Origin: Alligator mississippiensis
Lineage: Eukaryota > Chordata > Crocodylia > Alligatoridae
DNA length: 64,000 nucleotides
Direction of reading: 5' to 3'
NCBI RefSeq assembly: GCF_030867095.1
Contig: NC_081828.1
Span: 213,224,978-213,288,977 of the forward strand
The position numbers were made by a program, and so were the translations under genes. The first letter of the stretch is position 1, and each line of letters opens with the position of its first letter. The notes under the pieces were generated by a model. It was given only the letters and a program-made list of their open reading frames with translations, ran no database searches and was not told the DNA's origin. Positions 1-10,400 of the stretch are shown here, piece after piece.

Positions 1-663
1 TTCTCCCTAGACAAGTTGTGCGTGTGTTTGTCTTAGAACAGAAATATCCCAGGACTGGCAAGTACACACATTGCCCTTCTTATCAGGAGTTGAGTGGCTG
101 AATACACTGCAGCTTTCGTCTAATAAAAGATATCAGATTTACCCAGAGAACCTTGTCTGCAGCTTTTCTGCCACTGATTAAACAACACAATCCAGATATA
201 ATCAACCAGACATACTTTACGATATCCAAAGATAAACCGTTAGCATTTCTTATTCTGTGAAACCTTTTAGGATTAATCCTGGGACAGTGGGCATGGATGT
301 CCGAACAACTGCACCAGGATAAACTGGGACAAATGCAGTTTGTAGCCAGAATGCCAGCTACTTGGAAGGAGCATTTTGTGACATCCCTCCACAAGCTTTC
401 AAGCCTGGAAAGAAGTCCCTGTGTTACATGGATTGATTAAAAGCTGAAATCATTATCTCTCTTGTGAAGCATTTCTGTGCTTCCCTACAAGAATCAATAC
501 CCCTTGGCAATGGACAAATGACGTGGTACTTTCTCAACATGGTACTTTCCAGCTGCAGGGACTCTCAAGCAGTGAAGTCAGCCTTCAGCAGACAAGCACT
601 GAATTTATACACAGAATCTAAAACAATGGCATGGCTCTACACAGTTTGGGTTACTGTGAAGAG
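1..663. other. Unassigned non-coding sequence
   Basis: I recognise no gene, RNA or repeat here. The open frames are short and their predicted proteins resemble nothing I know. The left edge of a CR1 element follows at about 664. Confidence 0.5.
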
Positions 664-1220
664 GCTGTCAGTTTTGTTCAATATCTTCATCAATGATTTG
701 GAAGATGGGATGGAGTGCACCCTCAGCAAGTTTGCAGATGACACCAAGCTGGGAGTAGATACGCTGGAGGATAGGGCTAGGATTCAAAGTGACCTAGACA
801 AATTGGAGGATTGAGCCAAAAGAAATCTCATGAGGTTCAATAAGGACAAGTGCAAAGTCCTGCTCTTAGGACAGAACAATCCCATGCACCGGTGCAGACT
901 TGGGACCAACTGGCTAAGCAGCTGCTCTGCAGAAAAGGACCTGGGGGTTTAGAGTGGACAATAAACTGAATATGAGCCAACAGCATGCCCTTGTTGCCAA
1001 GAAGGCTAACGGCATCCTGGGCTCCATTAGTAGGAGCATTGTTAGCACACTGAGAGAAGTAATTATTCCCCTCTATTCAGCACTGGTGAGGCTGCATCTG
1101 GAGTGGCCCCCCACTATAGAAAGGACATGGACCAATTGGAAAGAGGGCAATAAAAATGGTTAGGGACACATGACTTATGAGACGAGGCTTGGAGCACTGG
1201 AGAAGAGAAGACTTAAGGGG

Positions 1221-1803
1221 CAGACAGAAGTGCAGCTCTCCAGTCTAACTCATGGCACTTCACAGATAGCACCATGAGTTAGACAGATCCTCCCGAGCCA
1301 ACAGATGTTAGCTGTTGAGTTGGGAGGGTGGGGAGGAAAAAGAGCCTCTTCCCCTAGCCCCGCCACCCCTCTCCCAGGTCTGGTGTTGTCTCAGGATGGG
1401 AAGGGGAGAAGGCAGAGAAAGGAGATCTATTCTGGGATTTCCCCAGCCTACAGTGGGGGAGCGTGGATTGGAGTCCTCCCAACTTGGGGGGGCTTGAGTC
1501 CACCTGCCCCTTCCTCCAACACAGCTGGGAAAACCCCAGAGTGGATCTCCCTCCCCTGTCTTCTCCCCTTCCCATCCTGAAACATCACTGGGGACAGGGC
1601 TGTGCTGCAGCAGCCCAGCCACCAGCACAGACACATGTGAATGAAGGTGCTCCACTTTGAAGCACTTTCATTTGAGCCCTCCTACAATGGAAGTTAATTT
1701 TTCACATGATTGGAGCGCTCTGCAGCTGAGCTTTTCTGTTACAGGGTGGCTTTAAAGCACTTTTAAGGGCCAGTTGCTCAACAAATTTAATTTGTCTGCA
1801 CCA
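1221..1803. mobile_element. Foldback DNA element inserted in CR1
   Basis: This stretch interrupts an otherwise continuous CR1 and has no CR1 similarity. Its likely ends are short inverted repeats, cagaca at 1221-1226 and tgtctg at 1793-1798. Inside is a large imperfect palindrome: 1392-1451 pairs with 1520-1579 at roughly 80 percent by hand count, leaving a purine/pyrimidine-rich centre. A separate perfect 13-base hairpin has arms at 1243-1255 and 1272-1284. No transposase frame is visible, so it would be non-autonomous. I could not establish a target-site duplication: the 'agacttaa' seen on both sides (1209-1216, 1811-1818) probably belongs to CR1 itself. The superfamily is unknown. Confidence 0.6.
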
Positions 1804-1945
1804 TGAGAGGAGACTTAATAGCAACCTTCAACTCCCTGCAGGAGGGTTCCAAAGAGGATGGAGGTGGGCTGTTCTCAGTGGTGACAGATGACAGAACAAG
1901 GAGCAATGGGCTCAAGTTAAAACAGGGGAAGTTTAGGTTCGATGT

Positions 1946-2420
1946 CCAGGGAATTTGTCCAGAGAAGAGCCACGTGCATGATCAGAGGTCAGGGAAGCAG
2001 ACCCTACGATGACAGGCTGAGAGCCCTGGGGCTCTTTAGCCTGGAAAAGCGCAGGCTCAGGGGTGATCTGATGGCCACCTACAAGTTTATCAGGGGTGAC
2101 CACCAGTATCTGGGGGAACGTTTGTTCACCAGAGCGCCCCAAGGGATGACGAGGTCAAATGGTCACAAACTACTACAAGATCGTTTCAGGCTGGACATAA
2201 GGAAGAATTTCTTTACTGTCCGAGCCCCCAAGGTCTGGAACAGCCTGCCACCGGAGGTCGTTCAAGTGCCTTCATTGAACACCTTCAAGATGAAACTGGA
2301 TGCTTATCTTGCTGGGATCCTATGACCCCAGCTGACTTCCTGCGATGGGCGGGGGGCTGGACTCGATGATCTTCCGAGGTCCCTTCCAGCCCTAATGTCT
2401 ATGAAATCTATGAAATCTAT
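1946..2420 (+). mobile_element. Younger CR1 LINE 3' fragment nested in older CR1
   Basis: This is the last ~475 bases of a CR1 of a different subfamily. It encodes the C-terminal block around residues LFSLEKRRLRGDLMATYKF (frame from 1942) and the FRLDIRKNFFTV motif. It ends in 'cccttccagccctaatgtc' and a tail of repeated tctatgaaa units at about 2397-2420. The five bases gatgt lie immediately before (1941-1945) and after (2421-2425) the insert, a plausible short target-site duplication. The host CR1 resumes in register at 2426, so this copy is the later arrival. Confidence 0.85.
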
Positions 2421-2640
2421 GATGTTAGGAAAAACTCTCTCATGAGGAGGGCAGCGAAGCACTGGCACAGGTTACCCAGAGAGGAGGTGGAAGGTCTATC
2501 CTTGGCAGTGTTTAAGACCTGGCTCAACAAAGCCCTGGCTGGCATGATCTATTTGGGCCTGGTGCTGCTTTGAGCAGGGAGTTGGACTAGATGTGACTTC
2601 CTGAGGTCCCTTCCAACCCTCATTTTCTATGATTCTATGA

Positions 2641-4217
2641 ACAGTCCATGTTCTGCTGATATTGGCTCTAATCCTGTTAACTTTAACTGTGATGCACCCG
2701 CTGAAGATTTGAGGTTCATATAATGCACACGTGATTTCTGACACCAATACACACAGAACATCTCTCTGCCACTCCAGTGTAAATCCAGACTCCCTTTGCT
2801 ACCAAAGCTACTCCAGACTTTCAGCTGAAAAAATGACAGGAAACTCTATCCCCCCTGTGAATGGTGCCATTCACTTTTAAGCCTAATTCCCCATAGTGGT
2901 TAGTAGGGGACAATGCTGAAAAGCTGATGAAGGGACATAGATAGCTCTTGATCTCTACAGTGCAAGGACAGTGTCTTATAATGAAGCAAAATGGTAGACA
3001 GAGGCCTAGAAGGAGCAGCAATACGTCTAGGCAGCTGCAAAAAAAAAAAAGTGCATTTTCAGATACTATTTGAGAACAAGTGAGGAGTGATGATTCAGGA
3101 TGTGCCAAAAAGGAGGGAGATCTACAGTGGAAAAGGCTTGCACACCAGCACTGAGAAAACCATGGGGAGATTAAAGGGAAAAGACAGGTGCCAATATAGC
3201 CAAAAAAGGAGGAACGACAGCCCTGATACATACTTATGTAGATGCAAGCTGCCTACTCAGCGCCCTGTAAGCACATGCACAGATCCATTTAAGCAGAAAT
3301 GATGCTGTCAGGCTCTCTCTCAGATAGACACACACGCTTTGCTCTAAGCATTAATTAGCCCCCACAAAAAATGATTAGAGAGATTTTCCACTCGAGTGCA
3401 TTGCTGGTTCTGCTACTGTACAATTACAGCTCAATTCTAACTGAAAACCTGACCGCAAAGGAAACAGCGATGATCTTCAGCACACATGGCCCTTGCACTA
3501 TCAGATGAAAGCTGCGGCTTCCACATTTCAGCCTTTAATACAATGCTTTGAACTGAGTCAGTTGACTGTGGTTCTGCATCCTGCATCTATTCTGCTTCCT
3601 CGAATGCCTTAGCTTTGTTTTCTCACCAGACCTTGAAAGAAGTAAGTGGGCATCCTCTCTTGAAAAGGCTTTGATAAGACTTAAAAAAACCCCATGTTAA
3701 CCACAAAGGTGGCTTGCTGTGAATGTAAGACACAACCTAAATTAGCAAAGTGAGTTTGTCTAAGATCCTGGGTTAATTTTTAGCTGTGGTTTTTTATTCT
3801 AATTTGTTAGGTAACCTGCTTCTCATCATTTTATGCTGGGGCCTCAGGCAAGCCCAAGAAAACTGTTTTCTTTTCATTAATTTCAGTGGGAAGCGGACTA
3901 GCTCCTTTGTGCTTGAAGAAGGGATCATTGGGAAGGAAGTCTTCTGTATAGCCCACAGAACCAGCAGCATCATGGGACTGCAAGGATCTTCACTTTGCCC
4001 CACCAGTGTGACTTGCTCCTGAAGGACGATGTTTAAAGGATGAAGGACTAGTTCGGTTTGGAGCCTCTGTGCTGTCACAGCGGTCCCCGATCAATTAGGG
4101 TCAGCCCCCTTCATAAGCTTTCATTCACTTATCCATATGACTAAAGAGAGTTAGGGAAGAGCTGCTACCACCATGCCTATCTACAGGGGCTTTGAGGCAC
4201 AGAGCAGCTGAGAGCTT
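2641..4217. other. Unassigned non-coding sequence
   Basis: I recognise no gene here. The stretch holds a short A-run near 3039-3050. Around 2765-2815 there is a faint match to a 'ccagtgtaaatccag'-type repeat common in reptile genomes, too weak to annotate separately. Confidence 0.4.
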
Positions 4218-4225
4218 GTCTAAAC

Positions 4226-4814
4226 CAGTGCTTCTCAACCGGTGGGTTGTGACCCAAAAGAGGGTTGCAGGAATATTTCAAAGGGTCAGGAGGAAGTCCC
4301 AGAAAAACGTGCAAAAGCTTGGGTTCCCCCTTGCAAGCTGGCATCGTTCCAGCCGAGCAGAAGCAGCAGGTGCACGTGCATCTGCGTGTGAAGATGCACA
4401 CGGCCAGCACACAGCGAGGCTGGGTCACAGGTGGGGGGAAGCAGAGGGAGAAGGTGCCTGGCCCTTCAGCCAGGGAAGGAGGCAGCGGCAGTCCTCCACA
4501 GCAGGGAGCTGCATGCGTGGGCCAGCGGCATGGGACTGGTGCCCATACACAAAGGGGCCCACACTCACCCTTCACGCTCCTGCCCAAGCAGGATGGGGGC
4601 AGCTGTGAGGGCAGGGGGCTGTGGATTGGGAGTGAGGGGCACCAGTATGGCCCAGAGGCAGGGGGCTGTGGCTTGGGAGTGAGGGGTGCCAGCAGGGTCT
4701 GAAGGGGTAGGGGACTGTGGATTGGGCACCGGCAAGGCCAGGGTGGTGTGGGTCGGGACAAGCCATCGATCTTGGCAAATGGTTCCCGGTACAAAAAAAG
4801 ATTGAGAACCACTG
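4226..4814. mobile_element. Non-autonomous hAT element (cagtg ends)
   Basis: The left end reads cagtgcttctcaacc and the reverse complement of the right end reads cagtggttctcaatc, giving terminal inverted repeats of about 15 bases typical of hAT. The flanking 8-mers are gtctaaac (4218-4225) and gcctggac (4815-4822), matching at 5 of 8 positions. The inside is GC-rich, with two related blocks near 4605-4650 and 4655-4700 built on 'ggctgtgg.ttgggagtgaggg'. No transposase frame is present. Mobility would have depended on a transposase supplied elsewhere. Confidence 0.75.
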
Positions 4815-4822
4815 GCCTGGAC

Positions 4823-6619
4823 CACAACAGCATCCCACTGTCACCAGTAGCCTCCAAGCACACCTCACCCCTTCACCCCACACCCACAGGGGCATCAGTG
4901 AGGTCCCTCTGCATTTATGCCCACAGCCTGCTCATGCATCGCCAAAACTGAGGTCTCAAGAACTGACCTCTGCAGGGGGGGTGCATACCCCCAAACTGCC
5001 TCTCTGACATACTCCCAGGTTTGAAGCATGTTGGCAGAGGTTCCCTGGAAGTGTGGCATACCAGGTGACAATCTGGGTGAGGCAGCAGGAACTTCCCAGT
5101 ATCACAGGACAGCAACAATAATTGCAACATCTAATATTTAATTTGAGGAATTGTAATTCATTTTTGGAATAACTCCACTGAGGATGCATAGGTTCAACCC
5201 AGCACAGAGTGCCGCCACTGCAGTGGAGACGAGGCCACGCAGGATGTCTGCGAGGACGGAGAGCTGACTTCCAGTCTCTCTCATGCCAGACTGGTGCGTG
5301 GATCACTCTGCCTGGGCCGGCCCACAAGGACTCTAGTTCATGCTCAGTTTTGCTAAGGGGTCTTTGTGGTATGGACACGTCTCCTCTAGACAATGAGCTG
5401 AGACCCACCAAATCCTTTTGAGCTGGGTACCCAGTTGGCCATCTTGGCAACACACTGGAGTCAAACATATGCTTAGTTGAGTCTGAACTTGGTACCCAAT
5501 AGCTACAGGCTCTCCATTGTGCCAACCAATCACTCACCTATTCTGATTCACTCGTGTACTGTGAACAGGAGGCTGTTTCCGAGAGAGTCCCCCCTGTATG
5601 AGCATCTCTCTAGGTCAAGCCCCGCCAGGGATTGGGTGGGTAACAGCACAGCAGACAACAGTACATTTAAGCAACAGAACAGAAGGTATTTCCTAGGGAT
5701 TAGTGACCCACTTAGAAATGAAACCACAGTCCCACTGGCCTCTAGCCCTCCTTTAATCCACAGGGAATGGTCTTTATGGAGGTAACCAGCACTATTCCCA
5801 GCTGAATAAACTCCCAAGCACATGGATATTTTTAAGGGTTACCAGGCTCGCTCAATGTAAATAGGCCGTTCCAAAGAAATGGATGCCCTGTAGATTTGCC
5901 AGGAACTTGGCTACCTTGGTGATGGGTGCAATAGAAGAACTTGATCCACTCTCATGGTTTTAGTTATATTGTAAATAAGGCCCAAATCTGCAGTTGAATT
6001 CACAGGGTGTGCCTTGTACCCTGACAAAATCTCAGGGCACATGGTTATAGTTACAGTCACCGAGATCACAGCCATAGCTACCAACAGCAAACCCCCAGAA
6101 ACAATCTGTTTTATCCCCTTGGCCGATTCTAGCCTCTCCTGGCTCTTTATCCTCCCGCTACATTCACAATGCATTTGATTATAGAGGAATGAAGGACTTT
6201 GCTCCCGAGTGTTGTAATTCGATGCTATTTGCACAGCCGTGCCGAGGGCCATCTGTCTGTCCTCTGGTATTCTACGTTTCATTTCTGCTTTTGAAGTGCT
6301 GACATTTCTCACAATGCTCCAAATGCCAGCATCCGAAATCCAGGCTGCTTATCCAGCCTTTCAATCTTTGCTCCGCCGTGCATAAGCCGTAAGCTACAAT
6401 CAGGCATTACTATGGGTTGGTGGCGGGGGGACTCGGTTTTCTGGATGCAGATTTGATATCCATGCAACTCCCCTGGATTTCAGCAGAGGCACTCTGGCTT
6501 TACATCGGCGTGAGAATCAGAATTAGGCACTGACCGTGCTCATGTTTCCTATGCAGAATCCTTCTGAGTCCTGCTGCTCCTGTAGTTCATCACCCGTCCA
6601 AAACAGAACCGGAGAGGCA
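4823..6619. other. Unassigned non-coding sequence
   Basis: I see no recognisable gene or well-bounded repeat. Around 6475-6530 there is a short stretch similar to a reptile repeat whose core resembles 'tttacatcggcgtgagaatc'. It is too decayed to delimit. Confidence 0.4.
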
Positions 6620-6790
6620 GTCGGCCGTGTTAGTCTGAAGTAAGATGCTATAAATGGGCTGACTTCAGAAGAGCAGGAATAGAGAAAGGACTTCATTCCT
6701 TCTGGTTGAGCATCCTTGCTCTCTGCAAGCCCACTTGGAGCATCTGATGAAGTAGGCTGTTACCTATGAAAGCTCCTGCCTCCCTAGAGG
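6620..6790. repeat. Decayed MITE-like interspersed repeat
   Basis: It has the landmarks of a widespread reptile element: 'ggccgtgttagtctg' at the left, 'catctgatgaagtaggctg' in the middle, followed by 'acctatgaaagctc', then 'gtgcctacaagatgccacc' at the right. The better copy at 9121-9309 carries the same middle hairpin. I do not know its formal family name. Confidence 0.5.
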
Positions 6791-7206
6791 ACTTAGTGCC
6801 TACAAGATGCCACCCTGCCCTACCTTCTCTACAAAACACAATGACCAAAATCCCACTGGGGAGCATGGCTATGTGAATTGTGCATAGCAAATACATATAT
6901 GCCTGGCAAGGCAAATAAAAGCATCGTAAAAGCCAAGCCAGCAGAAAAATCCGAGCCACAGCTGAGCATCTTCCAAAACCCCGAATGTGACAATAATCTG
7001 TATGTTTGACAACCAGAAGGTGAAATCGCGACAGAACTGCAGGAACAGATCGACTGCTAGTGCAAATCTTTGCTTTTCTACCAAAATCAATAAAACGGCA
7101 TCAATTTGTGCTCACCGGTGACCTGGCCCATGAGCTGTTAATGCCCCGTGAGGCATGTTAAATAGCAGCGAGGCAGCTTCACAGGACTCAGCTCTTCTAC
7201 TTGATT
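6791..7206. other. Unassigned non-coding sequence
   Basis: No gene or repeat recognised. Confidence 0.4.
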
Positions 7207-7285
7207 TGATTCATAGATTCATAGATTTTAGGGTCGGAAGGGACCTATCAGATCGTCGAGTCCGATCCCAAAGGTGCCACCTTGC
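7207..7285 (-). mobile_element. CR1 LINE 3' end, short fragment
   Basis: This is the reverse complement of the CR1 tail: 'gattcatagattcatag' followed by 'agggtcggaagggacctat' and 'cgtcgagtccgatccc'. Only the last ~80 bases remain. The same 3' end, better preserved, is at 36255. Confidence 0.8.
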
Positions 7286-7844
7286 CCTGGGGATAAGCAA
7301 CCAGTTGCATAAAAGTGGATTTGCACTATACAGAGACCGCTTGGAGAAGCAGAGGTGGGCTGGGAGTCTCAGGCTGCCATAGACATAGGACTGAGCCGTA
7401 TCGCCGGATTCCCACCCAGGCTCTAAGTCCAACTTTAAGGCATTGCTTCACTCTTGGTGCTAGTTGCCACATTTCTGGTAGTTTTTGGTCCCATGGTGCT
7501 GGAAGCACATCGGCCGGCCAGGCTTGGCCTGAGAATATTGGAGACAAAAGTAAAAAAGCAACAGCACGCATTTTTTCACATTCTCCCGCCAAAGTTTGAC
7601 AAGAGGAAACATTTCAACCAGCTTTGTTAACTCATGAACAGTATTAGTGGCTGGAAGGATTGATTTTCTTGCTTTTTGCTTCCTCTCCCCAGTGCAGCTC
7701 TTTATACCCCTCAGCAGCAATGCTCTTGTTTGCATCCTACGTGGTTTCTTGTGGTCTGTCTTTCTGCACATCCTGTCCCAGATATTGATAGCGCTGCTAT
7801 CTTTGCTGCGGTTTTCAATAGTGTTACTCTCCCAAACCTCCCCA
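7286..7844. other. Unassigned non-coding sequence
   Basis: No gene or repeat recognised. Confidence 0.4.
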
Positions 7845-8030
7845 CTCTGTGAGGCAGAGAAGAAAGTGTCACTGCCTCCAGGTTAGAGATGACAAACCAA
7901 CAGAAGAAGACACCGAATGATTTACCCAAAACAAAAAACCCTGTGGGAGAACAGAGGCAGGAACCTGGGCCGCCCAAGAGCCCTACACAAGCATCCTCCC
8001 CATTGAACTATCCTTCCTCTAAACTCACTG
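7845..8030 (-). repeat. MIR-like SINE, antisense
   Basis: On the minus strand it begins with a tRNA-like head (tagttcaatggggagg as A-box region, ccaggttcctgcc as B-box region), continues with a ttgggtaaatcatt core and ends with 'tttgtcatctctaacctgg', the order seen in MIR/CORE-type SINEs. These are transcribed by RNA polymerase III and depend on LINE enzymes. It is heavily diverged, and the family call rests on remembered consensus order. Confidence 0.5.
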
Positions 8031-9079
8031 TCTTCTGCTCCTGAATCTACCAACAAATCACACCTAAAACATCTCAGAGAAAGCAGCTGTCTGTGCAGGC
8101 CGGGCAAAGGTGTGCCACCACGGAGGAGCGCCATGGGACACGCTTGACAGAGCCCGCGTGACACCACATCGTTTGCTGCATCACGCTGTCAGCAGGAAGA
8201 GAGAGACCCATGTGATAATCATCCCAATTGAGTCACTTGATTTCCTGTTCCTTTATCACCTACTGCAGGGCAAACGACTCCTCACCTGCTTTCCCTGGGT
8301 TTTAACCTAGAAACAAAAAGATTCAAGGAAGCAATAAGAGGACATGCATTACAGCATCCTCTGACCTTGCTTTTCTCGCTCACAGAGGTGCGCGAATTCC
8401 TTCCCAATATCAAACCCGACTTGCCAGGGCGAGCCCATACAGCCATTGCTAGCACAATCCATTTTTATCCTTTCTCTCTACAAGCCCGGGTAGGGGGCCA
8501 AGCCAAGCCACAGAAGAGATCTTCCTCTGCACCTGGACCCTGGGAAGGTTTATTCGCAGTTTCAGAACTGCCCTGACTCACGCTCCATCCTGGTCCACGG
8601 GCTTTTATAGCCTCCCTCCACCTGCATTATTGAAGGCCAGAAAACACATTAATCTCCATGCAGGAAGTCCAACCTGAACTGGAGGGATCATACTGCAGGT
8701 AACTGTACTGTATCATTGGAAATAGCCATTTTTTCTTCCCTCTCTATAATGTTACAATATAATGACCCAAGTCAGGCTTCATAGCTCCCCATCATACCCC
8801 AGTGTTTATCTTCACAGCATTCGGTCCACTCCTGAATCTCACTTCTCTCTGATATAATGAATTTCTTTAAAACATGGCACTGATTCATCCCTCTGACCTA
8901 AAACACCAGTCAGATGCACTTTAGCATGAGGCAGGAATGATAAAAGAATGGAAAATAATAGTGTTGTTCACTTAAGCTCTTAGTGACCAACATGTGCAGC
9001 ATAGGTTAGACAAGATGGGAAACCACAGGACATCTTTCAGCTGGTTTTGCCAGAAAAAAAATAGGTGATGTGTCGAACA
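8031..9079. other. Unassigned non-coding sequence
   Basis: No gene, RNA or bounded repeat recognised. Confidence 0.4.
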
Positions 9080-9120
9080 TGGTCCATATATCCAGGTTGC
9101 AGCCGTATTGGACTAAAGGA

Positions 9121-9309
9121 AAAGGCAATCAGGACTTGTAGTAGAGATGATATCTTTTATTAAACCCTAGGAGAACTTTTACAATCTTTAATCTAATGCC
9201 TGATGAAGGGCGTTTGTGCCCAAAAGCTTGCAATTAAAGAATTTTTTTTGCAAAAATCGTGTTGGTCTAATAAAAGATTTCATCTCTGCTACAAGCCCTG
9301 ATTGCCTTA
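9121..9309. mobile_element. MITE with ~41-base terminal inverted repeats
   Basis: The left arm 9122-9162 and the right arm 9268-9308 are reverse complements with only about three mismatches; both begin aaggcaatcagg and end atcttttatta. Between them is a small hairpin (gggcgtttgtgccc) followed by aaaagcttgcaa. Related decayed pieces lie at 6620-6790, about 46530-46590 and 54065-54170. No coding capacity is visible. The transposase family cannot be told from the ends. Confidence 0.7.
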
Positions 9310-9894
9310 AATATGGTCTATCACTTTTATGTCTTTACACTCATATCCAAGACTTGGTCAGACACAACTTAAATAACTTTCCCATGGACCTGGACGGCCA
9401 TTGGATCAGGCCCCTGAAGGGCAGCTGTACACACAGATATGTGTGCATTATGGGGCCCTCTCCATATCATTGACACCAAAGATAAGAGTTGTCACATCCT
9501 TATGCAGAAAAAAATCTCTTTAGCTCCAGCTGCAGTTGCTTAAACTTTTCAACTTTGAAGGACAATGGTTTAAATGCCACCATCAACCAAGATGGTGATC
9601 ATCACAGGTTCATATTTTCTGCCTGAATTCCTTTTCCTTTAATTTAAGAGATTAGACAAAGAACATGAACGAAAATAGGGAACTCCGTAAGAGCCAATTG
9701 ATGGCCCAGAAGCCAAAAGAGGAGAGATCCGGCTAAAATCCCACCCCAATTCTGATATTTGTATTTAAAATAAATTAAATTAATCAATCCATGGGGGGAA
9801 AAAAATGAAAAGTAATCCATATGAATTCTACATTTTTAAGCATGGAAAATTGATAAGGGAAGCTAGATGTCAAGAAAAACTCCAGGACTGGCAA
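9310..9894. other. Unassigned non-coding sequence
   Basis: No gene or repeat recognised; AT-rich toward 9750-9800. Confidence 0.4.
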
Positions 9895-10400
9895 TGCTAG
9901 GGACAAGAAAAAGTTGAAGTATGTCAGAAACAAAAGAAATCCTAACAATAGTAAGAGCCCATCAGTTGATGTGGATGGGAACGCTGTTAATGAGCCAGGA
10001 AAGTCTGTGATGTTCAATAAATGTGTCTGTTCTGTATTTGGAAAGGAGCAGGATGTTATGTTTGCATCACATGCGCACGATGAAGTACTTTCCAGTCCAT
10101 TAGTAACTAAGGAGGATGTTAAACAACATCGACTAAAGATAAATATTTTTGCATTAGCAGGCCTGGACAACTTGTACCTACTAGTCCCCAGCAAGCTAGC
10201 TGAGAAGATCTCTGGCTAACTGATTTTCAGTTTTAATAAATCTTGGAATATCAGGAAATACCAGAAGACGAGAAGAAGCGTAGCACTGGGCCAGTATTCA
10301 AAAGGGTGAGCGAATCATCCAGGTGACTGTAGGTTGGTTAGCCTGAGAGCAACCCCAAGCAAAATACTGGAAAAAATGGCGCAGGATTCAATTAGCTGTT
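9895..10400 (+). mobile_element. Ancient CR1-type LINE relic (region before the RT core)
   Basis: The order of motifs matches the part of CR1 ORF2 between the endonuclease and the reverse transcriptase core. A frame with KYVRNKR and DVDGNAVNEPGKSVMFNK (from 9914) is followed by LVTKEDVKQ and PSKLAEKISG near 10100-10215. After a stop and a frame change come 'gggccagtattcaaaaggg' and 'ggttggttagcctgagagc' at 10290-10350, the equivalents of the usual FKKG and PVSL blocks. Both termini are missing. Confidence 0.65.
9914..10219 (+). pseudogene. CR1 ORF2 fragment, 101 codons open
   Basis: This frame stays open for 101 codons. Its spacing matches CR1 ORF2 just upstream of the reverse transcriptase domain: a GN.VN element near residue 18, an FN...C.VFG element near residue 35, a VTKEDV element near residue 66 and LAEKISG at the end. 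No catalytic residues of the RT or endonuclease fall inside it. It is part of a dead LINE, not a host gene. Confidence 0.6.

Larger units (their letters stand above)
664..2640 (+). mobile_element. Old CR1 LINE, 5'-truncated and split by two insertions
   Basis: CR1 is a non-LTR retrotransposon that copies itself by target-primed reverse transcription. This copy starts inside the reverse transcriptase region: the 671-814 stretch reads FNIFINDL and then the catalytic motif FADDTKL before a stop at about 813. Later segments match the usual CR1 order: the 'acggcatcctggg' block near 1010, the 'ttattcccctctattc' block near 1065, then 1804-1945, then 2421-2640 ending in the 3' tail near 2625-2640. 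The order is broken at 1221-1803 by a foldback element and at 1946-2420 by a second CR1. Stops and frame changes make it dead. I see no 5' end and no full ORF1 or endonuclease. Confidence 0.85.

Noticed and set aside
1209-1818. agacttaa on both sides of the foldback insert as an 8-base duplication
   Set aside because: Both words occur natively in unbroken CR1 sequence at those two places, so they need not come from insertion.
4177-4863. 228-codon open frame on the minus strand
   Set aside because: It covers a hAT MITE end to end and consists of Pro/Cys/Ser-rich products of its GC-rich repeat units.
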